DNA of 64,000 nt, from contig NZ_FNAL01000003.1 in the NCBI RefSeq assembly GCF_900101915.1, forward strand, positions 139,560-203,559, given 5' to 3'. The position numbers were made by a program, and so were the translations under genes. A model generated the notes under the pieces. That model worked only from the letters and a program-made list of their open reading frames with translations, was not told the origin of the DNA and made no database searches. Positions 19,357-28,847 of this stretch are shown here, piece after piece. The stretch comes from Psychrobacter pacificensis. GTDB taxonomy: Bacteria > Pseudomonadota > Gammaproteobacteria > Pseudomonadales > Moraxellaceae. Every line of letters starts with the position of its first letter. The first letter of the stretch is position 1.

Positions 19357-19610
19357 CTAATTAACGTTACTCAGTATTTTCGTAACACTAGACGTACAAC
19401 TAACAGTAAACATCTAAGGTAGTCTGTGAAAATAATATTTTGACTTTCATTTGGCTTATTTATATCGGTATAGCTAAAATTTATAGTCATTGATTATTAA
19501 GCAGTAATTATTTGTTTCTACACTGAAAATTATTATTGCATGTCTCATTCGCACTCTATAAAATAGCGCGACCATGTATCTTGACATGCATTATTTACGA
19601 GAGGTTTATT

Positions 19611-19997
19611 ATGTTAAAACGTCATTTGTTACTTGCTAGCATACTTGCTGGTACTTTTGCAGTTACTGCATGTAGCCAACAAACAGAAGAGAACACTGAA
19701 GCTGCTGTTGAGTCAGCTGGCGATGATGCTGCTGCAAACGCTGATGCTGCTGCTGCCGAGGTAGACGCTGCTGCTGCTGAAGCTGAAGCTGCTGCTCAAA
19801 ACGCTGGTGCTGAAGTTGCTGAAAGTGCAGACACTGCTGGTGCAGCTGCAACAGACGCTCTGGAGAACACTGGTGATGCTATCGCTGAAGGTACTAATAC
19901 AGCGGTCGAAAATACTGCTGAAGCAGTTGCTGATGGCGCTAATGCTGTTGCTGACGGTGCTAACGATGTTGCAGTTGATGCAGAACAACAGTACTAA
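19611..19997 (+). CDS. Small alanine-rich lipoprotein
   Basis: A 128-residue predicted lipoprotein. The signal peptide ends in the lipobox VTAC with Cys21. The mature part is almost entirely Ala, Glu, Asp, Asn, Gly and Val, and reads as a long helix or coiled-coil with alanine at many a/d-like positions, reminiscent of the alanine zipper of Lpp-like proteins. No domain is recognised. The start at 19611 has GAGAGG upstream, and a longer frame from 19536 gives no sensible signal. Ala is coded mostly by GCT, giving repetitive DNA. A structural role in the envelope is inference. Confidence 0.8.
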   Translation: MLKRHLLLASILAGTFAVTACSQQTEENTEAAVESAGDDAAANADAAAAEVDAAAAEAEAAAQNAGAEVAESADTAGAAATDALENTGDAIAEGTNTAVENTAEAVADGANAVADGANDVAVDAEQQY

Positions 19998-20095
19998 GCT
20001 ACGCCATAACTAAGCAATTAAATGACTGACTTTTTGGATACTATTATAAGTCATCCATTATCATAGTCATTGCTCTATAAGCCTCGAAATACTAG

Positions 20096-20124
20096 AAAAG
20101 CCTTGGTGATTGCCAAGGCTTTTT
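20096..20124 (+). terminator. Rho-independent terminator after the Ala-rich lipoprotein gene
   Basis: An 11-bp stem (AAAAGCCTTGG with CCAAGGCTTTT) with a short loop and T5. Confidence 0.88.
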
Positions 20125-20244
20125 GCGTCCTGGGCTATGAGTATGATAGATAAAATGGTTCAGTTGTTGTAGACACCAATGAGAGAAAGAGACTGATTAG
20201 ACTGACAAATAGTCAGGCAACTGCTACGAAGACAGCACAATTTT

Positions 20245-20253
20245 TGCTATAAT
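20245..20253 (+). promoter_or_regulatory. Extended -10 promoter element for fba
   Basis: TGCTATAAT, a TGn extended -10, lies about 140 bp before fba. No good -35 is needed for this class. The region 20125-20391 otherwise shows nothing recognisable and would form a leader of about 130 nt. Confidence 0.55.
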
Positions 20254-20391
20254 CACCGCGTGATAATCATATCCCAAATGAGTCAGACTTTGACTGATAT
20301 ATATACAGTCAGTATGGTCGAGCAGATAGCGGAATGATTGTTACAAAGCTGCATTTAAAATACTATTCAAAATCCAATCAGAGAGCGTCTT

Positions 20392-21429
20392 ATGGCCCTA
20401 ATATCCTTACGTCAACTTCTAGATCATGCCGCTGAACACAACTACGGTGTTCCTGCCTTTAACGTCAATAACTTAGAGCAAATGCGTGCAATCATGATGG
20501 CTGCGGATGCTTGTGATTCACCTGTTATTGTTCAAGCCAGTGCGGGCGCACGTAACTATGCAGGGTCGGCATTTTTGCGTCATTTGATTATTGCTGCTAT
20601 CGAAGAATGGCCACATATTCCAGTGGTTATGCATCAAGATCACGGCATGTCGCCAGCTATCTGCCAGCGCTCGATTCAGCTTGGTTTCTCATCAGTTATG
20701 ATGGACGGCTCACTTGGTGAAGATGGCAAAACGCCAATGGATTATGATTACAATGCCAGCGTCACTCGTGAAGTGGTCAAAATGGCACATGCGTGCGGTG
20801 TCTCTGTAGAAGGCGAAATCGGTTGCCTAGGTAGCCTTGAGACCGGTATGGCAGGCGAAGAAGATGGCTCTGGCGCAGAAGGCGTATTAGATCACGAGCA
20901 GCTTTTGACCAGTGCTGATGAAGCTGAGCAATTTGTAAAAGACACCAATGTTGACGCGCTAGCGATTGCTATCGGTACGAGTCACGGTGCTTACAAATTC
21001 ACGCGTCCACCGACAGGCGATATTTTGTCGATTGAGCGTGTAAAAGAGATTCATGCCCGTATCCCTAACACCCATCTTGTCATGCATGGCTCTTCATCAG
21101 TGCCGCAAGAATGGCTAAAAGTCATCAATGAAAACGGCGGTGATATTGGCGAAACGTATGGTGTACCGGTTGAGCAGATCGTAGAAGCGATCAAGCATGG
21201 TGTGCGTAAAGTAAATATTGATACTGATCTGCGTCTAGCATCAACAGGTGCTATCCGTGAGTTCTTGGCAAATAATCCAAGCGAATTCGATCCACGTAAA
21301 TACTTCAAAGCCTCTATGGTCGCGATGTCAGACATCTGCACCAATCGTTTTGAAGCGTTTGGTTCCGCTGGTCAAGCGCATAAAATTCGTCCAATTAGCC
21401 TTGAAGGCATGGTCGATTTTTACCAATAA
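20392..21429 (+). CDS. fba: Class II fructose-bisphosphate aldolase
   Basis: A zinc-dependent aldolase that interconverts fructose 1,6-bisphosphate with dihydroxyacetone phosphate and glyceraldehyde 3-phosphate. Family signatures are [11 protein letters not shown] at the start, VVMHQDHG (catalytic Asp next to a zinc His), [26 protein letters not shown] and the KVNIDTDLR phosphate site. At 345 residues it belongs to the class IIB, Calvin-cycle type (CbbA-like) subgroup seen in pseudomonads and Moraxellaceae. There are no Calvin-cycle genes nearby, so a glycolytic or gluconeogenic role is expected. Confidence 0.96.
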   Translation: MALISLRQLLDHAAEHNYGVPAFNVNNLEQMRAIMMAADACDSPVIVQASAGARNYAGSAFLRHLIIAAIEEWPHIPVVMHQDHGMSPAICQRSIQLGFSSVMMDGSLGEDGKTPMDYDYNASVTREVVKMAHACGVSVEGEIGCLGSLETGMAGEEDGSGAEGVLDHEQLLTSADEAEQFVKDTNVDALAIAIGTSHGAYKFTRPPTGDILSIERVKEIHARIPNTHLVMHGSSSVPQEWLKVINENGGDIGETYGVPVEQIVEAIKHGVRKVNIDTDLRLASTGAIREFLANNPSEFDPRKYFKASMVAMSDICTNRFEAFGSAGQAHKIRPISLEGMVDFYQ

Positions 21430-21528
21430 GGCTAGGCGTATATAATCAATAGAATATGCTAGTGAAAGGTGGTCTTGCATAATGAATGGCAGCGGACTTA
21501 ACTTTATAATAACCAACAGAGGTGAGTG

Positions 21529-22149
21529 ATGATTGGATTGATTACCGGACAGGTGCAATACTTAATGGCGCCAACGGCTTGTATCATGACAACCGCTGGT
21601 GTGGGTTATGATATCGAGCTGCCATTGCCGTCATTTTGTCAATTGCACCTTAACGAGCAGGCGAGTATTTGGACACATTTTCATGTACGTGAGGATGCGC
21701 AACTGCTCTATGGTTTTATTGACCGTAAAGAGCGCGATGTCTTTCGCCAATTGATTAAGATCAATGGCGTTGGGGCAAAAATGGCATTGGCAATGCTGTC
21801 TGCAATGTCAGCGGCTGAGCTAAAAATGCATGTTGAGCAAGAGTCAGAGGCGGCATTGACGCGCATACCGGGTATCGGTAAAAAAACCGCTCAACGTCTA
21901 TTGATTGAGTTAAAAGATAAGCTAAAGAATATCGAAGTGGACAACGGTTCGTTTGAGCTCATGCCTCAGCAAACCGCTGTTTCTCACGACGGCAGTATCA
22001 TTGCTGAAGTAGAAGGGGCACTGATTAGCTTGGGCTACAAAGAAAAAGAAGCTCAGCTCGCCATCAAAGCGGCTAAAAGTAAGGGTGACACCTTTGTAGA
22101 CACTCAGGGGTTGTTAAAAGCCACATTGCAGCAGCTATCTGGTTTTTAA
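21529..22149 (+). CDS. ruvA: Holliday junction helicase subunit RuvA
   Basis: RuvA tetramers bind Holliday junctions and load the RuvB motor. The 206-residue protein has the OB-fold domain I (MIGLITGQ...), domain II with two helix-hairpin-helix motifs (INGVGAKMALAML and IPGIGKKTAQRLLIELK) and the C-terminal domain III that touches RuvB. The start is ATG at 21529, which gives the conserved MIG N-terminus, with AGAGG upstream. A GTG codon directly before it is less likely. ruvB follows after about 165 bp with a hairpin in between. Confidence 0.96.
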   Translation: MIGLITGQVQYLMAPTACIMTTAGVGYDIELPLPSFCQLHLNEQASIWTHFHVREDAQLLYGFIDRKERDVFRQLIKINGVGAKMALAMLSAMSAAELKMHVEQESEAALTRIPGIGKKTAQRLLIELKDKLKNIEVDNGSFELMPQQTAVSHDGSIIAEVEGALISLGYKEKEAQLAIKAAKSKGDTFVDTQGLLKATLQQLSGF

Positions 22150-22201
22150 GCTCACGTTCCAAAGTTATCTATCGATAATAACAAAATAGTGCATTTAACA
22201 G

Positions 22202-22229
22202 ATAAGCGACATTGATTGTCGCTTATTTT
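22202..22229 (+). terminator. Hairpin between ruvA and ruvB, probable terminator or attenuator
   Basis: A 10-bp stem (22202-22211 with 22217-22226), loop TTGAT, then TTTCGTTTT. The interrupted T-run suggests partial termination. Confidence 0.6.
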
Positions 22230-22313
22230 CGTTTTGGCCTCTACTTTATGATGTTTTGCATGACTTATGCGCAGCGTTTGGTTATGCTATTTGTTACCTA
22301 ATTTTTTAATATA

Positions 22314-23309
22314 ATGATAAATTCTATGATGCAAGATCGCTTAATTAATCCGCTAGAAGGCGCAAATGATGCACCTGATGCCAATATTCGACCAGCATTA
22401 TTGGCTGAGTATATTGGTCAGCCAGTGGTACGTGAGCAAATGGAGGTGTTCATCGGTGCGGCGAGAGGCCGTGATGAAGCCTTAGATCATACCCTGATAT
22501 TTGGTCCACCAGGGCTGGGTAAAACGACCCTTGCCAATATTATTGCGCGCGAGATGGGGGGTAATCTGCGCTCTACTTCAGGGCCTGTGCTTGAGCGTCC
22601 CGGTGATCTAGCTGCTATGCTGACCAATTTAGAGGCGGGTGACGTATTATTTATTGATGAGATCCACCGTTTGAGCTCGGTCATTGAAGAGATACTCTAT
22701 CCAGCGATGGAAGATTTTCAGCTGGATATTATGATTGGTGAAGGGCCTGCCGCACGTTCTATTAAACTTGACCTGCCACCGTTTACATTGGTGGCAGCAA
22801 CTACCAGAGCTGGGCTATTGACCTCACCGCTGCGTGATCGTTTTGGTATTGTCCAGCGTTTAGAGTTCTATAATATTGCGGATCTCACAACAATTGTGAG
22901 CCGAGCAGCACGCCTGATGCGTGTACCAATGAGTGAGGATGGCGCTATAGAGATTGCCCGCCGTGCACGCGGTACACCAAGGATTGCTAACCGCCTGTTA
23001 CGCCGTGTGCGTGATTATGCTGAGGTAAAAGGCGATGGTAGTATCAATGGTGCCATTGCAGGCAGTGCGTTAGACATGTTGGCAGTGGACAGACGAGGAC
23101 TCGATCATCTAGACAGACGCTATATAGAGATATTACACGAGCGTTTTGATGGTGGTCCTGCTGGGGTGGAAGCCGTGGCAGCGGCAATGGCTGAGGATAG
23201 AGGTACGCTTGAGGACGTGATTGAGCCTTACCTTATTCAACAAGGGTATGTATTGCGTACTGCTCGTGGACGGGTGCTAACACAGATGGCAATTGATCAA
23301 ATGTTATGA
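22314..23309 (+). CDS. ruvB: Holliday junction helicase ATPase RuvB
   Basis: A hexameric AAA+ motor that drives branch migration with RuvA. Visible are the N-terminal [11 protein letters not shown], Walker [10 protein letters not shown], Walker [11 protein letters not shown], sensor 1 LVAATTRAG, the sensor 2 / arginine region [20 protein letters not shown], and the C-terminal winged helix ([14 protein letters not shown]). Its length of about 330 is normal. The start is uncertain among ATG codons at 22314, 22326 and 22329, and none has a clear Shine-Dalgarno. Confidence 0.96.
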   Translation: MINSMMQDRLINPLEGANDAPDANIRPALLAEYIGQPVVREQMEVFIGAARGRDEALDHTLIFGPPGLGKTTLANIIAREMGGNLRSTSGPVLERPGDLAAMLTNLEAGDVLFIDEIHRLSSVIEEILYPAMEDFQLDIMIGEGPAARSIKLDLPPFTLVAATTRAGLLTSPLRDRFGIVQRLEFYNIADLTTIVSRAARLMRVPMSEDGAIEIARRARGTPRIANRLLRRVRDYAEVKGDGSINGAIAGSALDMLAVDRRGLDHLDRRYIEILHERFDGGPAGVEAVAAAMAEDRGTLEDVIEPYLIQQGYVLRTARGRVLTQMAIDQML

Positions 23310-23320
23310 CAATGAGCATT

Positions 23321-23360
23321 AAAAATGCGCCTGCTTCTAATTAAAAGCAGGCGCATTTTT
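23321..23360. terminator. Terminator after ruvB
   Basis: A 16-bp stem (A5-TGCGCCTGCTT with its complement) ends in eight T. It is A-rich on the other side, so it can act in both directions. Confidence 0.92.
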
Positions 23361-23379
23361 TTTGATTATTGCTTTGACT

Positions 23380-24015
23380 CTATGTATGTTTTGATTTCAG
23401 CCGTGTTAAATCATACCCTGCGGCAGATTTTTTGGCCCGCGTGCCTGTACGTACGATATCTCCGCTCGCAGTGACAACCTCGAGCGCGAGTACCACATCT
23501 TTCATGGTACCGTAGCGTACCGCATTGGTGCCCGACGCACGAGTGGCGACCATACCACCGATACTGGCATTGGCGCCGGGATCTATCGGAAAAAACAGCC
23601 CTGCATCGCGCAGATAATGGTTCAGTTGCTCACGCGTCACGCCAGGCTGAACGGTAACGGTCAAATCTTCATTATGAACCTGCAAAATGGCATTCATTGC
23701 GTGCATGTCGATGCATAACCCACCATAAGGTGCATTGAGCTGGCCTTCCAAAGATGAACCGATACCAAAAGCAATCACTGGCATCTCATACTGATTACAA
23801 ATCTCGACCGCCGCTGCTACTTCCTGTTTGTCCTGTACCGTTAATACTGCATCTGGTGGCTGATTGGTGAACCACGTCATTGTATGGCCATGCTGCTCAC
23901 GCACTGTCGAATTCACACTCAGTTGTTTGCCAAAACGTTCCTGTAAGGCTGTAATAGCCAAGCTATGATCTGGCTTGATAGTATTATGAGTCTGTGACAA
24001 TGGTAGTGATGACAT
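23380..24015 (-). pseudogene. Truncated FAD-linked oxidase (D-lactate/glycolate dehydrogenase-like)
   Basis: 211 residues remain of a GlcD/D-lactate dehydrogenase type flavoprotein. The N-terminal FAD-binding PCMH domain is intact (PVIAFGIGSSLEGQLNAPYG, TVQPGVTREQL, FPIDPGANASIGGMVATRAS), and translation ends directly after SAAGYDLTRL, where full-length relatives continue for about 250 residues with the substrate and FAD-cap domain. The last five residues are unrelated and the ruvB terminator follows immediately. The lost C-terminus suggests a deletion that joined this gene to the ruvB end. Without the cap domain the product is unlikely to be an active dehydrogenase. Confidence 0.82.
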
Positions 24016-24108
24016 GATGAATCCTATAGATAATGCGACTATTTAGCATTAAAGCATATTCAATATCTATTTAATATGTGTCATTGACAGGAATTTGTCC
24101 TATGGTAA

Positions 24109-25788
24109 TTAAGCTAGGATACGCCAAATGACCACCACAATAGCTAACAAATAAAAGAAAGGTGCAAACCAGCCTACTTGAGTCGCAATGCCAATATTGA
24201 TTCCGAATCCTGCCAATGCCAACCAGTCGCGGCGACGGTCGTTGAGCATATCGGCGCGTATTTGTTGTATTTCACGCAGTTGGCTGTCTTGCCGTGAGCC
24301 TTGTGAGGCAAGGCTTTGTAGCCCTTGATCCAGTAGCTTTGGAATGTCGGTAGTAGACAAGAGTAGCTCAGGTAACTGTTGGCGCAACTGTTGTAAGTTA
24401 CGCATCGGGTCTAACTGTTCTTTAATCCAGCTACTCAAGATTGGTTTGGCAAGTGACCAGATATCAAGATCAGGATAGAGGTCACGACCGAGCCCTTCTA
24501 CATGTACCAAGGTTTTGAGTAATAGCATCAGCTGCGGCGGGATACTCATATGATGGCGACGAGCAATGTCTAAAATCTGCATCAGCACACCAGCAAAATC
24601 GATATCGTTGATTGATTTTTGTAGCATGGGGCCTACGGTACGCTTCATATCACGCATCAGCGCATGTTTATCAGCATTTGGTGGTATCCAACCTGCACGG
24701 CTAACGATGTCGACGACCGCGGTGAAGTTGTTATTCATGACTGCAAGTAACATACGTGCCACGATAAGCTGATCATCTTTTGACAGGGTACCCATGATGG
24801 CACAATCAAGCCCGATATAGCGTGGCTGATGACCCAAATCAACCGCTGCCATATCTGCATGTAATGTTTTGACAGGTGGCGTCTCAACAAACACATTGCC
24901 CGGATGCATATCAGCATGAAAAAAGTTATCCCGAAAGACTTGGGTGAAAAATATCGTCAAGCCTTTCTCTGCAAGCGCGGCACGGTCATAACCCAACTGA
25001 TCAAACACCTCAACTTGTGAGATGGGAACGCCTTGGATACGCTCCATGACCATCACGTTTTTGGCAGCATCATATACTTCAGGCACATACATCAATGCTG
25101 AACCCAAGAAGTTATTGCGCATCTGGGTAGTGTTGTCCGCCTCAAGGGTCAAATCCAGCTCATTGAGCATTACTTGTCGATAGTCTTCAACAATATCGAT
25201 GATATGAACAGCACGCGCCGCTTCGATACGCGCCGATGCCCAACTTGCCAGTTCTCGCAATAATTCAAAATCAGAGACAATCACCGTGCGAATATCAGGA
25301 CGCACGACTTTAACCACCACTTCACGCCCATCATGCAGAGCTGCAGTATGGACTTGGGCGATAGAGGCTGCCGCTAGTGGTTTAATATCAAATCGTGCAA
25401 ACAATGTATCGATGGACTGACCGAGGCCATGTTTTGGATGCTCAATTTGAGCGACAGCAATATCAGCGTCGAAAGGTTTAACTTTATCCTGTAGCTGTAC
25501 TAACTGAGCGATAATCTCAGGCGGTACCAAGTCGCGACGCGTTGAGAGTAATTGACCCAATTTGAGAAACAGTGTACCCATCTCTTCAAGCGCGTACTTG
25601 ATTCCATTTGGCTGATGCTTTTTACCCCATGCTGCTGGATGCGTACGAATTAAGCGTGCTAAAGGTTGCAGTTGCGGCGCTTCTTCGACAGATAAATGGG
25701 TATCAAGGCGATAAGTTGCGGCGATACGCCAAAGCTCTAGTAGACGGGCGCGGTGAGATAATAGCATGGGATTGGGTACTCTGGACAA
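24109..25788 (-). CDS. ubiB: Ubiquinone biosynthesis ABC1-family kinase UbiB
   Basis: An atypical protein-kinase-like ATPase of the inner membrane needed for ubiquinone synthesis, probably helping extract lipid intermediates. The KxGQ region reads LGQLLSTRRDLVP, the Ala-rich ATP loop AAASIAQVH follows, the VAIK-like lysine is in EVVVKVVRP, and the catalytic and metal motifs are HADMHPGNV and AVDLG. Two C-terminal hydrophobic helices anchor the protein. Length 559 is normal. It is the last gene of ubiE-ubiJ-ubiB on the minus strand, the same order as in E. coli. An insert with a second Asp-Leu-Gly-like stretch around residue 310 is slightly longer than I expect. Confidence 0.95.
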   Translation of the reverse strand: MSRVPNPMLLSHRARLLELWRIAATYRLDTHLSVEEAPQLQPLARLIRTHPAAWGKKHQPNGIKYALEEMGTLFLKLGQLLSTRRDLVPPEIIAQLVQLQDKVKPFDADIAVAQIEHPKHGLGQSIDTLFARFDIKPLAAASIAQVHTAALHDGREVVVKVVRPDIRTVIVSDFELLRELASWASARIEAARAVHIIDIVEDYRQVMLNELDLTLEADNTTQMRNNFLGSALMYVPEVYDAAKNVMVMERIQGVPISQVEVFDQLGYDRAALAEKGLTIFFTQVFRDNFFHADMHPGNVFVETPPVKTLHADMAAVDLGHQPRYIGLDCAIMGTLSKDDQLIVARMLLAVMNNNFTAVVDIVSRAGWIPPNADKHALMRDMKRTVGPMLQKSINDIDFAGVLMQILDIARRHHMSIPPQLMLLLKTLVHVEGLGRDLYPDLDIWSLAKPILSSWIKEQLDPMRNLQQLRQQLPELLLSTTDIPKLLDQGLQSLASQGSRQDSQLREIQQIRADMLNDRRRDWLALAGFGINIGIATQVGWFAPFFYLLAIVVVIWRILA

Positions 25789-25885
25789 AAACGAAAATAG
25801 GGTAGGCGCTATGCGTCATTATAGACAATGCTATCAGTAATAGCGTGTGCTCATCATTGATAAGACAAGCTACTAATAAAACAAA

Positions 25886-26590
25886 CTACTGGTGAAACGA
25901 GTTATTGTGGGAAAGTGCTTGCTCTGCTTTGATAGCCGCAAGTTTGGCCTCTTCACGTTCGACATCAGCACGCAACTTTAGAATCTGCTGTTTGAGATCG
26001 TTGACTTCAGCGACCTCAATAGGGTCAGGCGCGCTATTGCCTGCCACATCATTAGCCCAATCGCTGACATCATCAAATGCACGTTTGGCACTATGACGCC
26101 AGCTACCTTTAAGCTGAGAGATAAGAAGATGTAATTGACTGGCCATTGGTTTGCCGATTAATGGCTCAAGCTGCCCAGCCAAATCAGGATCGAAGCCAGC
26201 CACCAGCTGTTTGAGCTGCATCAGTATTTTGTAATCGCCCGCGATTGGTAAGTTACCCTCCGCGCCGCGCATCAGATTGAGTAGCTGCGCTGGATTATCG
26301 ACTGTAATGGTACAGTCCGGACGGCTATGACCAAAACGGGCGCGCTCCATACTGGCTTTTTGGCGCTCATTCATCTGACCACTTGGCTCAAAGACACTGT
26401 CTGTCGTGACTGGCTCAAAACGCAACCGTTCATGAGTGAACAACACGTCCAAATGAATGTCAGGCATACCCATGTTGAGACGCAGTACTTTACCAGCAAG
26501 CGGCGCTAACCCTGCCTTGGTAATCTCGTCACTCGCAATAGCAATGTTAATCAGCTTTTCGGCACCAGCCAATAGTAAGACAGTCAGCAT
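25886..26590 (-). CDS. ubiJ: Ubiquinone biosynthesis accessory factor UbiJ
   Basis: A lipid-binding SCP2-domain scaffold of the soluble Ubi complex. The N-terminal SCP2-like domain (about residues 20-120: LAPLAGKVLRLNM, PDCTITVDNPAQLLNLMRG) is followed by a helical region and a C-terminal coiled-coil (EVNDLKQQILKLRADVEREEAKLAAIK), as in E. coli UbiJ. Length 234 is close to the family value. Its place between ubiE and ubiB supports the call. Confidence 0.92.
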   Translation of the reverse strand: MLTVLLLAGAEKLINIAIASDEITKAGLAPLAGKVLRLNMGMPDIHLDVLFTHERLRFEPVTTDSVFEPSGQMNERQKASMERARFGHSRPDCTITVDNPAQLLNLMRGAEGNLPIAGDYKILMQLKQLVAGFDPDLAGQLEPLIGKPMASQLHLLISQLKGSWRHSAKRAFDDVSDWANDVAGNSAPDPIEVAEVNDLKQQILKLRADVEREEAKLAAIKAEQALSHNNSFHQ

Positions 26591-26670
26591 AAGGCTCTCG
26601 CATCATTAAGTGAGCGCCTTTGAGTCAGCGCGTAGTATGTTTGGTTTAATATAGTATTGCTAATCGTACT

Positions 26671-27720
26671 TTACGCTTTAAAGCCACGATGTACAGCGAC
26701 AATGCCAGCAGTCAAGTTATGATAATCACAGTTCTCAAATCCTGCTTGTTGCATCATCTGTTTGAGCGTCTGCTGATCAGGATGCATGCGAATCGACTCT
26801 GCCAAGTATTGATAGCTTTCAGAATCATTAGCAATCAGCTTGCCCATCATTGGCAGCGCTGTGAATGAATACAAGTCATATGCTTTAGATAATGGCTCAA
26901 ACACGGGCTTTGAGAATTCTAAAATCAATAAGCGACCACCCGGCTTTAGGACACGGTACATCGCACGCAGCGCTGCATCTTTGTCGGTGACATTACGTAA
27001 ACCAAAGCTGATGGTGACCAAATCAAAGCTGTTGTCATCAAATGGTGCCAACGTCTCAGCGTTCGCCAATATAAAATCAACGTTATTGCAGCCAGCATTG
27101 ATTAAGCGCTCGCGGCCCACTTCTAGCATGGCAGCATTGATATCAGATAATACAACATGGCCATTTCTACCGACTTCACGGCTGAATACTTTGGCTAAGT
27201 CGCCTGTACCGCCCGCGATATCGAGTACATGCTGACCGGCACGAACCCCTGATAGGCTAATGGCGTAGCGCTTCCATAGACGATGAATACCAAATGACAT
27301 GAAATCATTCATGATGTCGTATTTTTTGGCGACAGAGGTGAATACATCAGCCACACGTGCTTGTTTTTCGGCTTTGTTGACCGTCTTATAGCCAAAGTGA
27401 GTTTGCTCATTGCCATCAGTTTCAGGCGTATGTGGGTTATTGATATCATCACGCTGATTGAAAAGCGCTTGCCTTTCTGTGCGTACTGAAGTATCCGTGC
27501 TGGTTGGTTTTTCGGTATTTGGCATAGTCGTTTGTTGGCCTTGTGGCGTTCCAGTTGGTAGGTCTTGGACTTTAGTAAAGTCATTATTGCTGTTATCTTT
27601 ATTAGATGCAGCTGTCTGCGCGCGTAATATTTGCGCGCTGATATCTTGGTTGTGATCGATACTGTCTTTTACCAATTTGTTCTGCAAATGAGCGTTGTTA
27701 TTACTTGATGTGTCGGTCAT
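26671..27720 (-). CDS. ubiE: Ubiquinone/menaquinone methyltransferase UbiE with N-terminal extension
   Basis: A SAM-dependent C-methyltransferase of quinone synthesis. The core (about residues 105-349) starts QTHFGYKTV and holds SAM motif [32 protein letters not shown] and [14 protein letters not shown]. About 100 residues at the N-terminus, rich in Asn, Gln, Thr, Asp and Lys, are absent from typical UbiE (about 250 residues). The ATG at 27720 has AGGA 7 bases upstream, supporting translation of the extension. A GTG at 27723 precedes it. No start with a good RBS was seen at the canonical position. The role of the extension is unknown. Confidence 0.93.
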   Translation of the reverse strand: MTDTSSNNNAHLQNKLVKDSIDHNQDISAQILRAQTAASNKDNSNNDFTKVQDLPTGTPQGQQTTMPNTEKPTSTDTSVRTERQALFNQRDDINNPHTPETDGNEQTHFGYKTVNKAEKQARVADVFTSVAKKYDIMNDFMSFGIHRLWKRYAISLSGVRAGQHVLDIAGGTGDLAKVFSREVGRNGHVVLSDINAAMLEVGRERLINAGCNNVDFILANAETLAPFDDNSFDLVTISFGLRNVTDKDAALRAMYRVLKPGGRLLILEFSKPVFEPLSKAYDLYSFTALPMMGKLIANDSESYQYLAESIRMHPDQQTLKQMMQQAGFENCDYHNLTAGIVAVHRGFKA

Positions 27721-27804
27721 CACATTATCCTAAGATTTGTTTTTATTAGGCTATGTACAGCCTGAGATATGCCAAGAATTAATTGGCTATTTAGCGTATT
27801 GATT

Positions 27805-28509
27805 CTATGATACACCAAACCCTACTGGCTTACCGCCATTATGTACTTCATCAACAATTAGCAGTTCACGTTCACAAAACGGTTCAATAAAACTGCTTAC
27901 ACTACTTAAAGGTTTCATAGCTTTGAAGCCTGCGTCGATGAAATCATAAAGTGGCTGGTAATTGCTGCGATAAGCAGCACTTTTTGCCAATGCAAAGGCC
28001 TTTTTGAGCATAAAGGTATTTAAGTGTTTGTCAGTGCGGTAACAAACGTCTTTTAGGTTGGCAATCTGTACTCGGCGTTCAGCTTCCTCATCAACCGCAC
28101 GGTAGGCAGCTAGCATATTGTCTGCGTTCACTGGTAAGTTTTGATCGAGTAGCCACTCAGCCAAATGTAGATCCAGCTCAATGGCCAAAATTGCTGCTTG
28201 AATACCCATGCTGCCAGCCTCTAATGCAGACTCTTTGGCAAGACGTTCTAGTTTTTTGGCTTTTGGCAGGATACGGGCCAGTTGTTTTGCTAGTATCTCG
28301 AACTCATCACCACCATATAGCTTCGTTAAAAAATAATCTGCCATTAGCTGGTTTTTGGGTTGTTCAAACAGTGCACGATGGGTGTGACGGATACGTACTT
28401 GTTGCCATGTTTGTACTTCATTGAGCTTGGCTCTCAATACGTCATTTTCATGGTGAGGCAGAGCCCAAAAACGTGTCAAATGCTGTTGCAAGTCGGCTAG
28501 AGCGGTCAT
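27805..28509 (-). CDS. FFLEE-motif-like conserved protein
   Basis: A 234-residue, mostly helical cytosolic protein with no catalytic motif. It contains YFLTKLYGGDEF at about residues 59-70, which resembles the FFLEELYG segment that names an uncharacterised gammaproteobacterial family (FFLEE motif protein), and a basic stretch RILPKAKKLERLAK. I recall this family as conserved but without function. Assignment is by eye and not certain. It is upstream of ubiE on the same strand with an 84-bp gap, so cotranscription is possible, and it is divergent from the polyphosphate gene. Confidence 0.65.
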   Translation of the reverse strand: MTALADLQQHLTRFWALPHHENDVLRAKLNEVQTWQQVRIRHTHRALFEQPKNQLMADYFLTKLYGGDEFEILAKQLARILPKAKKLERLAKESALEAGSMGIQAAILAIELDLHLAEWLLDQNLPVNADNMLAAYRAVDEEAERRVQIANLKDVCYRTDKHLNTFMLKKAFALAKSAAYRSNYQPLYDFIDAGFKAMKPLSSVSSFIEPFCERELLIVDEVHNGGKPVGFGVS

Positions 28510-28847
28510 GGCAGTAAATCCTATAATAAAAATAGATAATATTGAAAATTTGAGGCAGCGTTATTGTGGTTGTTTAACCGCATAGGCTTTTGAATAGCTA
28601 TTTTAGCAAGTATTAAAAATTGTGTTCACCATAAAAGAAAATAAATGAGAATACAAATGCCAAACTGTTACATAGCAATATTATTTACTCGATTGGCGCA
28701 ATGCTATGATGAAATAGCTTGATGAAATTACTCTAGCATAAAACGCAGTGTCAAAAAGAGTCTGCCAAGCGAGAGTATCTAATATCATTCAATGGCAAAG
28801 CAGTGTAATAACAATATCATTCAATAACAATAAAAGTGAGTCCAATC
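28510..28847. other. Intergenic region between FFLEE-like gene and pap
   Basis: A 338-bp spacer between divergent genes with no gene seen. The 13-bp word AATATCATTCAAT occurs twice about 30 bp apart just before pap (near 28782 and 28812), a possible binding site pair or a small duplication. Confidence 0.5.
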
